This document shows, one piece after another, positions 8,406-16,745 of a stretch of 23,262 bases of DNA. The notes under the pieces were generated by a model, which worked only from the letters and a program-made list of their open reading frames with translations, did no database searches and was not told where the DNA came from. Location of the stretch: contig JBNGIQ010007731.1 of NCBI GenBank assembly GCA_049999765.1, forward strand, positions 1 through 23,262, read 5' to 3'. A program made the position numbers and the translations under genes. The DNA comes from Phaeoceros laevis. Lineage: Eukaryota; Anthocerotophyta; Anthocerotopsida; Notothyladales. Numbering within the stretch: the first letter of the stretch is position 1; the number at the start of each line of letters is the position of its first letter.

Positions 8406-10115
8406 TCAAGAGCTTGCTTGAGTGCCAAGTCCCAAGCCCTTGCAGTGAGCGGTGTGACGGTCCTCTGGTAGTGGCTTCGTGAACAAGTCTGCTAGATTCC
8501 TCTCTGTGGGCACGTAAACTAGGTCAATTTCTCTTGACGCTACTGTTTGCCTGATATAATGCTGCTTGATAGCTATATGCCTGGTCCGTGAGTGATGCAC
8601 CGGGTTTTTGGACAAGGCTATGGCGGACTGGTTATCACAGTATATAGTAGTAGCTCCAGGTTGAGGGAAGCCCACAGACGCCATGAATAGACGGTTCTAA
8701 ACAGTCTCCTGAGCAGCTGCGGTTGCAGCCTTGTATTCTGCTTCAGTGCTTGACAGGGCAACTACTGTTTGCTTCTTTGATGTCCAGTTGACGATGCCTC
8801 CACGTAGCATAGTGCAGTTGGCAGTGATCGACTGCCTGGAGTCTTCGTCGCCTGCCCAGTCGGAGTCGGAGTAGCAGATGAGCAATGGAAACTTGCCTTG
8901 TGATTTATAACTGATTCCGATGTACTGAGTGCCTTTTAGGTACCGAAGCACTCTCTTTATGCCTGTCCAGTGAGCATTGCCTGGGTTGGCAAGGAATCTC
9001 GAGAAGATCCTTGCTGCAGGAGATACATGAGGCCTTGTCCACCCACTGATCCAGATAAGACATCCTGTGAGCATGCTGTATGGCTTCTTTGCCATTTCCT
9101 GTTTCTCAGCTTCAGTTTTCGGGCTTTGCTCAGTGGAATACTTTTCTCCCACAGCCATTGGAGTAATTGCAAGTTTGCAGTTAGTCATGATAAATCTCTC
9201 TAACATTTGTCTAATATAGTGAGCTTGGTGACAGAAGATGCTGCCTTTGTCAGGACTGATCAAGATTTGTGTGCCTAGGAAAAATGTCAACTTTCCTAGA
9301 TCTGTCATGGAGAACTCGGCCGTGAGGATGGACTTGACTTTGTTCATGATGCCAGGAGAGTTGGCAAAAATGAGTGCATCATCGACATATGAAGCTAAGA
9401 TTGCAAACTCTTGCCCAACTCTAAGTATGTAGACATTTGTGTCAGCATCACTTTGACTAAAATCAGACTTGAGCAGGTAGGCATGAATCTTCTGGTACCA
9501 TACCCTCGGTGCCTGCTTCAGGCCATATAGGCTTTTCTTAAGTCTGCAAACCTTACGTGGTTCAGTTTTGCTGACGTAGCCCTCTGGTTGCGTAATGTAC
9601 ATCTCTTCATCAATTGTACCATGCAGGAAAGCGATTTTAACATCCATCTGCTGGATGTCGAGCTTGTGTTCAGCAGCCAAGGCAAACAAAATTCTAACAG
9701 ATGAAGTCCGTACCACATGTGAGAAGGTTTCATTGAAATCCAAGCCTTATACTTGTTTGTACCCATGGACGACATATCTTGCCTTGTACCTGGTTACAGA
9801 TCCATCAGGATTAAGCTTTTTCTTAAACACCCACTTTCCTGTAAGTGCCTTCCGCCCTGGAGGTAGGTCAACCAGCTCCCAAGTATTGTTATCGATGAGA
9901 GACTGATATTCCGAGTCAATGCCAACTTTCCAGAGTTTGCCTTCCGGAGAGGACAGGGCCTCCTTCAAGGTAGCTGGTTCTCCAAGGTCTTGTGCTGCCA
10001 GCAAGGCATGGGCAACATAACTGTGAGGTGTGTTAGGCTCGTGAGGTAAGGAACTATCTGAACTGGCAGCTAGGTTTGCTTGCTGTTGTCGAAATGCTTC
10101 GTCCAGTTCATAGCT
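8406..10115 (-). pseudogene. Ty1/copia pol: reverse transcriptase and RNase H
   Basis: The RT-RNase H half of a copia polyprotein. From the 5' side: ALTGKWVFKKKLNPDGSV and YKARYVVHGYKQV, then LDFNETFSHVVR, MDVKIAFLHG, YGLKQAPRVWYQK, the catalytic YVDD (9378-9389), then RNase H with YSDSDWAGD, LSSTEAEYKA and HHSRTRHIAIK, ending LADLFTKPLPED. Single in-frame stops interrupt it: TAA at 9747-9749 and TAG at 8697-8699, the latter at a position usually Trp. A frameshift near 10115-10150 separates it from the integrase half. It has no ability to encode a full enzyme. Confidence 0.93.
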
Positions 10116-11785
10116 TAGAGGTTTGTGTGTCCACTGACTCGGGTCGGTGGTATGACTCTTCTAGACCTTCTCGGTGCTGGAGGCTCGTAAGCTGGCTCTT
10201 CCACATCCTCAGATATGTGTTCCTCAACGTTCTCCTCGACTGCTGGAGAGGGAGGAGATGGAGGGCTGTCATCATCCATATTGTCATAGTCCTCCTGCTG
10301 GGCCTCATGAGAATGGTCACTTGCCTTCGAGTTTGAGTCATCTGCAGTGAGATCAGGTTCATCTTCTGGAAACACATCTGTAGGTTGAACAGGGACAGTT
10401 GATGCAAGCTGTGAAATAGTCAGATGTTCATGATGTGTTGTCAGTTCTGTTGAAGATGCATCCTGTTCAGTAGGCGATAATCGTTCTAAACCAGGTACAT
10501 CTCTAGCCGGACTTGAGGCTTCAAACAGAAACTGTTCGTCGAATATAACATTTCTGGCATGCAAGAAACGTCGTCGTAAAGGGTCATAAAGCTTATAGCC
10601 CTTGATGCCTTCTGTGTAGCCGATGAATAGATGTTTAGTTGCCTTGAAGTCCATCTTGCGTCTAACCTCATCAGGTGTATGTGCATAGGCTGGGCAGCCC
10701 CATATTCGCAAGTGGTCCACCCGAGGCTTAACGCCAGTCCATCTTTCAAAAGGTGTAGAGTTGGCGAAGGCACGAGTGTGCAGCCGGTTTTGTACATAAA
10801 CGGCTGTGGCAACAGCTTCAACCCAGAAGCTCCATGGAAGCCGGGCAAGATGCAACATCGACTTGGCAGCAACCTGAGTGACTTTGTTTTTGTTCTTAGG
10901 GAGAGGATTTTGTTCATGCTCGTAGGGAACTGTAAGTTGTCGAAGTATACCCTCCCGTGAGCAAAACTCCGTGAATTCCCCTAAGGTAAACTCACTGCCA
11001 TTGTCACTTCGCAAGCATTTAAGTTTCTGACCTGTAAACCGTTGAGCATAGGCGAGATACAGAAGGAAGCAAGAGAATGCTTCATTTTTATGCTTGAGAA
11101 AATAAGTGACGGTGAACCGACTCCAGTCATCAACCAAGTGCATAAAGTAAAGAGCACCCCTAAGAGATTGTGTGGACATAGGGCCGCAAAGGTCAGTGTG
11201 CACAGTCTGAAGGAGTGTGGTAGCTCTAGTTGCATCTTGACTTGGATGAGGAGCCTTGTGGTGCTTCCCTTGTATACAGGCTTCACAGAAAATGGACTTC
11301 TCTGATTTGAAGTGAAGTGGAGTCCTATACAAGGAAGAAGCCGGCAGAGTTTGAAGACGTTGAAGGTGAACATGTCCCAAGCGGCAATGCCACAGCTGAG
11401 TCTTATTCGGAGTTGTGGTCACTGAAGCCTGAGCAGTTAGTGCCTTCAACTGCTGGATAGGATTGCTTTTCAAGTTGAACTGGTACAGGTCGTTCTGAAG
11501 CGTGCAGGTAGCTAGTAACTGCTGTGGGGCAGCAGCTTCTCTCAGGGCAAGGCCCTCCATGGTCATCTCAAGTGTAAGTAATGGAGGTGAAAGACGCCTG
11601 AGTGAGACAAGATTCTTTGCCATCTGTGGAACGTAAATGACATCTAACAATGTGATGGTCTTACCTTGTGCAGGTTGGAGAACAACTGTGCCAGTGCCTT
11701 CGATGCACAGCCCACTATCATCACCTATAAGGACGAACTGGCCTTTAGGGGAGGGTGTAAAAGTGGAGAAAAGAGGTGCTCGTTG
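10115..11785 (-). pseudogene. Ty1/copia pol: protease remnant, GAG-pre-integrase and integrase
   Basis: The open frame starts within the protease region (PLFSTFTPSPKGQFVLIG, then LLDVIYVP and KNLVSLRRL). It continues through the zinc-binding GAG-pre-integrase (WHCRLGHV, then CEACIQGKHH), the integrase core (HTDLCGP, VDDWSRF, RSDNGSEF), and the conserved C-terminal WGCPAYAH and KHLFIGY, ending in an acidic, Ser/Pro-rich linker. The catalytic Glu expected after the QN motif is Lys (AAG at 10895-10897), so the integrase was dead even where its frame is intact. The protease active-site Asp and all of gag are absent because the copy ends at about 11785. Confidence 0.93.
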
Positions 11786-11789
11786 GAGC

Positions 11790-12250
11790 GGCCGCAGCCA
11801 ACTCCAAGTTGGCCGTCACCCGCGGCCTCCCGTGGCGCCTGTTTTAAATTATATTCTAAAAAAAAAACCCTAAACCTCGATTCGATTAAGCGCCGATTTG
11901 ATTAAGTTAAGTTTCGATTAAGTTACAATTCTCGACTTGTTACGATTCGATTAAGTCAAGTTTCGATTAAGTTACAATTGGAGGGAATGGCGCATGAAAA
12001 TCCCGCCAATGCCAAGTTAGTTGTCGGAGGGCTGCGACGGGGCCCTTTCAATTTTGACGTGAAAAAAATTGGCGGACAACCTGTGGCACAATCACGGCCA
12101 ACTCCGACGGGTCATATTTGAGACCCCCTAATCTTATAACAACAAAAAAAAAAAAACCCTTCGGAACGCCCGTTGCGGCTTCGACGGGCAACCCTAAAAT
12201 CCCACGGGCTTTGGCGATGGGCTAAGTTTGAGCCTGCTGTGACTCACTGC
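11790..12250. other. Repetitive non-coding DNA
   Basis: No gene seen. It contains A-runs next to AAACCCTAAAC near 11860-11875, the 37-bp repeat pair described separately, a second A-run near 12145, and a small hairpin GCCCGT...ACGGGC at about 12168-12189. The GGCC/CGACGGG-rich parts suggest transposon debris, but I cannot name a family. Confidence 0.4.
11894..11979. repeat. Two 37-bp direct repeats, 49-bp period
   Basis: Segments 11894-11930 and 11943-11979 match at 35 of 37 positions. Both differences are C/T. Each unit is itself built from CGATTAAGTT-like words, and a partial third unit precedes them at about 11876-11890. Confidence 0.75.
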
Positions 12251-12920
12251 TTGAGGCTGGTTCCTGCACGATTGTCAGCCAGGGAAGTGTTGTGCTCTCC
12301 TCGCACTAAACTGGTTTCAGGGCTACTCTGCACCTAGCCTAGTTTCACCAAGACATTACAATGCGCTCAGGACTATGGTTAGGCAGACAGAGAGAATGTA
12401 AAGAAACACTCAAAAGAATGGGGGAACGGGTACAATCAGGCTGCCAAAGACAAACTGCGATGCCACAACGAGGGCGTGTGGTACGTCCTGAACAGGTGAG
12501 ACTGCCTCCTTAAAGACAGCTCCCAGCAGGCCAACGGAACGCAAGGGACACACAGCCAAGGCTTCAAACAACCGAGGGATCCATGTTGCCACGCCAAGGG
12601 TTTCCAAACACCTCAATACGCCACCGTGAACAGTGACCCAGAACGCAAGGGGCCGAGCAATGAGAGGAGAGGAAATGACACTTTCTTCATCAGAACTCGG
12701 TACAGACAATGAGTAGCATGCTGCTTAAGTAGCAATCCTCCCTCCCGATTTTTTTCCTTGGTGTCCGTCTAAACCGGAGCATGAGCGGAGATCAGCCATC
12801 CAGCTCTGTTGCAAACTACTGGCTAACCCGGCTTCTCGCTGAAAAATCCCTGTCCGCACTATTCTTGGCACCATGTAAGAAATAACGTCAAACTGCAAAA
12901 ATACTCAACAAGCCCCCTAT
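12250..12920. other. Unassigned DNA upstream of the IQ-motif gene
   Basis: There is one 99-codon open frame on the minus strand (12410-12709) without recognisable domains, which I do not call as a gene. At 12871-12883 the sequence CACCATGTAAGAA resembles, on the minus strand, an LTR end (…TTCTTACA) followed by a primer-binding site beginning TGGTG, but no matching LTR was found. Confidence 0.35.
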
Positions 12921-13055
12921 TTATTAATTATCAATTGCGAACAATAGCGACCTGCGACTGCGACTGCGACTCCGTAGAGGTCGTAAGTAGTAACCGGTCC
13001 ACCCGGAAGAGGAAGGTGGAACCGATTTGTTCTCGATCTCTGTGATCGAGAAGCG
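12918..13055 (+). promoter_or_regulatory. Proximal promoter and 5' leader of the IQ-motif gene
   Basis: An AT-rich TATTTATTAATTAT block (12918-12931) could serve as a TATA region about 130 bases before the ATG. A short (GCGACT)n run follows near 12952-12970. The leader ends with a perfect 9-bp hairpin (13030-13038 with 13044-13052, loop TCTGT) four bases before ATG 13056. The hairpin is directly visible; an effect on translation is speculation. Confidence 0.4.
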
Positions 13056-16000
13056 ATGTCTGCCGGGCCGGCTCATTCTTTGAACAACCCAGGTGTTGCT
13101 TCAAGGCGAGTGGACCTTAACGTGGACGCCGTCGTCACGGAAGTTTTCCCGCATGTTGATGATAGCTCTTTCAGCAGAACAGAGGAGCCGCAGATCGTGT
13201 TCCTGTATGCATCGGCCGGGCAGAGTGCAGAGTTATGCCGGATCGCGGAAGAGGCTGTGTGGAGTAACATTCTGGCTTCCACTGTCCTGCACCCGAAGAA
13301 TGCTCGTAGGGTAAGCAAGAAAAAGGGTTGGGGCGATGGCCAGGTGAAAGAACAGATTGTCGCCAAAGAAGAGCCAGAATTTCGTCTCCTCTGCCTCCCG
13401 GATGACCCAATGTAAGCACAATTCCCATTGTGAACGATAACGCTACGGCAAGAGAAAGAGGAAGGTCTTACAGTAGCACTATTTGCGCAGGGATGCTGAC
13501 GGAGATGTGCTCAACGGGTTCATGTTTTCCTCTACTCCACCAGGCCTCTTGGTAAGAAGGAACCCCAAAGCCAGGCGCAAGCTTTCGGAGATCCTGCAGC
13601 TCGCCATGAGCTACTCAGAGCGTCAAGCCCTGAAGCTCTTCAAGCGACGGGATGGCTCAATGTCCAAGAAAGGTTAGACAGATCGATTGTCTCCGCCGCT
13701 TCTCACCAGAGACGCATGGTAACGCTTCGATGCTTCATTCCGCAGATATCAAGAAGGTGCGACGTAGAAGGAGCGGGCCTTCGCAGCTAACATCCGGCAG
13801 ATTCGTTTGCGTCGGTTTATCTGAGGACTGCATTCCTGCATTTGTCGATGGTCTGCTCGACCACAATGATGGGAGACAGGTCGGTTGACGATCATTCTGT
13901 CGCTTCTCAAGAAAGATTCCTTACATTGTCCGGCTCGAAAGAACACTGGAGATGACCGCAGCTGCTGGGCTTACAGATCGAGAACTCAGCTATGCAAAAT
14001 GGGCTTAGAAAGCCGTGCGAGAAAGATTGTAGCTGCCCCATGGCTATTTATTTACGGAAGACACTTGAAATTGTGGCAGCTGCTGTCTCTATTCAAGCAG
14101 CTTGGCGGTCTTCGCAGGTAGTGACGTTCCCTCTCACAAATTTTCATCCTTGCGATATCATCAGTGTGAAACGAGTTCTCAGGATCTGAGGCAGTTAACA
14201 AGGTAGTAGCTGTTTGCAGATTTAGTGCTGCTGGTATCCTGATATGGTGTTTTAGGTGAGAAAAAACCTTGTGCCGAGCTTGGCAAGAAGAATTCTGGAA
14301 GGGAGGGCCAGTGTGTGCGTCCAAAGATGGTGGAGGATGAGGCTTTGGTGCTCAAGAAGAACATTTTTGGTGAAACTAGCGAAGCTTTGGGATAAATTAG
14401 GGACGCAGCTTGCTCCTCCAGCACTGGGGATGTCAATCAAGCTGCCCATGTTGGCTCTCACCAGAATTCTAAACTACTTCCGAAAACCTCCGGCGCTCTC
14501 CGTGCTCTCAACCACCTCCTGTCTTTGCTTTGATGAACTTCACCGTGTGCGAATGTGCCGGGAATCAATCCCAGCAGACTCATACTTTCCATTATTCCCT
14601 TCTTGGATGGACATTCATCTACCAGTTTGCGGCGGCCACATATCCAAATACACCGGCGATCCAGATGGCAGGGATTATTACAGGTAGGTACGGGGGGTCG
14701 TGTCAACTTTTCTGATGAGTCTGCTTTGCACCTCATGCATCGTCTTTCATCCTGCCTAGGTGCGAGATAGGACCATCTATATCGAGAGGGCGAAAAGCAG
14801 TTGTCGTGCGACTTCTGAAGAACCTTTTCTACCAGACTGAGAGCACATTCGTCACAGGGAGCATCCCAGGAACAGAAAACCACGAAGCAAACGCACTGCT
14901 GTTCAGAGTTTGCCATTCCAAGAGTTCCTCGACCCAGCTGCGTGATAAGGAGCGGGTTGTGGAGTTCCTCTTCCAATTGGAAACTGCAAGTGCAAATGAG
15001 CTCCTCTGCCGGAATATGTGGGACTGCCTGGCCGAACTGCAAGCAGTGTTTACCCTTGCAAGACCACAGGCTCGGGCGTATGTGTTTATGCTCTATCTCC
15101 TAACCTGGGACCCGCAGGTGCAGCGTCGCAGCCCTATGATGGATGTAAAACACGAGTCCTTTTCACACGCAGAGCACTTCAAGAGCTAGTTCACAGTCGT
15201 CATTCTCGTGGCAGGACTGTGATGGAGCTGAAATGCTGCTGTTACTACATACAGACGGGTCCCTCTCTGTGGACAAAGAGAAAGTATACATTGTCCATGG
15301 TGAGGAGGCGGCATTGCCTGAGCGATCAGCTGAAGTTTTCACAACGATACAAAAGGACCAGGAGACAGAGAAACCGGATACTGTGTATGATAACAGCACG
15401 ATTGGCACAGGAGGTGGAAATGACATCTACGTCTTCGACGATGGACTTACAGCCTGGAAAGAAGTAGTAGGTAAGCACAGGAAGGTTGCTTCTATGCCCT
15501 CAGCGTTCCAAAGTATGTTCGCACCTCACGTATGGCAACTGTCCTGCAGCTGGTGCGAAAAGGCTGTCAAAAGCTCAAAAGGTTGCTTGGCAAACGAGGG
15601 TTTATGCAGCTACTCAGCTATCGAAGACACAACGGGAATGTAGATACGTGGTTGTTGCTAACGACGAAAAATTCAGAATCCAGGTTAGGAAGTCCATCAG
15701 AAGCTCTGCTTTGATAGGTCCACCGATCAGCAATCCTATTGTATAATCGTCCATCGCAAAGTGAACAGGCTACAGCCAGAATAACCAGAGAGGAGCAAGG
15801 ATTCTTGCTGGCACAACTGAGGTACAAGGACGAGCTTAGGAGACTGGAATACATCGACAAAGTCCACACTCGACAAAGGGAAGCCTTTTGTTTCAAAAAG
15901 AGAACACGTCTGGCCACATCTGCCATGAAGAACTTTGCAGGGAAGGTTAATAAGTTGTCGAACGCCCTGGAGAGACATGGGCACCGCGTTTCCAGGTACA

Positions 16001-16153
16001 TCCCAACCTCAAGACTCAACATTCAGCTGACTGACAATCAGGTATCTGTCTCAACGTATGTGCATAGACAACAGTCGTAAACCTCCGGATCTTCCCAACC
16101 TCCCTCTCACTTGCCTTCTACTGCAGAGAGTTGACAGAACGTCACAACCGTAA
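13056..16153 (+). CDS. IQ-motif protein of unknown function, ten exons, 781 aa
   Basis: Exons inferred by hand: 13056-13411, 13491-13672, 13746-13879, 13962-14117, 14256-14683, 14760-15117, 15173-15470, 15550-15683, 15769-16041, 16127-16153. All nine introns are GT-AG (55-138 nt), phases agree throughout and the total is 2346 nt, which argues for an intact gene. A canonical IQ motif (IQAAWRSSQVR, residues 268-278) spans the exon 4/5 junction, and a weaker one (VQRWWRMR) starts near 298. IQ motifs bind calmodulin or related EF-hand proteins. Residues about 155-200 and the last 100 are highly basic and probably helical (LAQLRYKDELRRLEY). No enzyme signature, signal peptide or membrane segment was seen. 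The last exon is the least certain: without its intron the protein would end at 16080. I do not recognise the family. Confidence 0.75.
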
Positions 16154-16745
16154 TCGTGTCCAAGCAATTAGGAAACATTAAATCAACGACATGAGCGGTC
16201 CAGCTTATTCATTGGTCTGCAAGCAGCAAGGCTTTATGCATGGACGTACAATAGAAGGAAGACCATTGGCATCAAGAACTGTGGTTTGCACCTCATCTGC
16301 TCAATGCGCACCACACCACTTTCAGTGTGCACATCCCTGTAACAGGCAAAGACTGCATTTCAGATGAACTACAACCTCAACAAACAACTTACTCACCTTT
16401 TTTCAACAAAGCAACTATAATCGATGAATGAACCGCAACCACAGACAAAGCTTCTTCTCCCCATTATTCTGTCTCTGTTCCTAGAAATCTACAAGAAAAC
16501 CTAGACGGTTGTTATGACGAGCTCGAGAGACCGTTTTCTCAAGACCTGACTATACACTCATATTGCATACTTTTGATATTCGAAACGTTATAATAAGCTA
16601 CGGAACTTTCGCGTGACAAGGTTTAGCACCCCATTCTACCATAAACGATGAGCATGTACCTGGATTGAAGGCAGCCACCCTAAAACAATGTAACTGTCCC
16701 TAAGGACCACTAAATCACTGTACGACACAGTAACCACAACAAAAT
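16154..16745. other. Convergent intergenic region with 3' UTRs
   Basis: The stop codons of the IQ-motif gene and GPI1 face each other across 592 bases. No strong AATAAA signal was found on either strand. A possible small minus-strand gene (16234-16464) lies inside and is listed separately; it could instead be a spliced GPI1 3' UTR. Confidence 0.5.
16234..16464 (-). CDS. Possible two-exon gene for a 56-aa peptide
   Basis: ATG at 16462-16464 opens MGRRSFVCGCGSFIDY and reaches a consensus donor, AAAAAAG|GTGAGT, at 16397/16396. A 60-nt intron ends at CTGTTACAG (16337). The frame then continues through SGVVRIEQMRCKPQ and a hydrophobic end (MPMVFLLLYV) to TAA at 16234-16236. Splice sites and phase are good and the intron size matches the neighbours. 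The product is unfamiliar. The same signals would fit an intron in the GPI1 3' UTR, with the open frame a coincidence. Confidence 0.3.

Larger units (their letters stand above)
7907..11790 (-). mobile_element. 5'-truncated Ty1/copia LTR retrotransposon
   Basis: The domain order protease remnant, integrase, RT, RNase H is that of Ty1/copia. The recognisable element runs from about 11785 to the candidate 3' LTR at 7907-8306. The 5' LTR, primer-binding site, gag and protease active site are missing. The break at about 11785 passes directly into GC-rich unrelated DNA. Confidence 0.85.

Noticed and set aside
7916-8482. 188-codon plus-strand ORF with a hydrophobic segment
   Set aside because: It overlaps the candidate copia LTR and the end of the copia pol frame on the other strand, and has no family resemblance; taken as a chance frame.
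12410-12709. 99-codon minus-strand ORF
   Set aside because: No domain, no splice support and no neighbour relation; composition does not distinguish it from chance.
12874-12911. TGTAAG...CAACA as a minimal 37-38 bp LTR with a primer-binding site on the minus strand
   Set aside because: No second copy was found, the length is far below usual LTRs, and the putative primer-binding site does not match initiator tRNA-Met beyond TGGT.
13885-14121. Alternative exon frames in the fourth exon region of the IQ-motif gene
   Set aside because: Only the acceptor at 13961 keeps phase with both neighbours and gives the IQ motif; the other frames hit stops.
14709-14725. CTGATGAG, resembling the core of a hammerhead ribozyme
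   Set aside because: It lies in an intron of the IQ-motif gene and is not followed by the GAAA core or a third stem; chance match.
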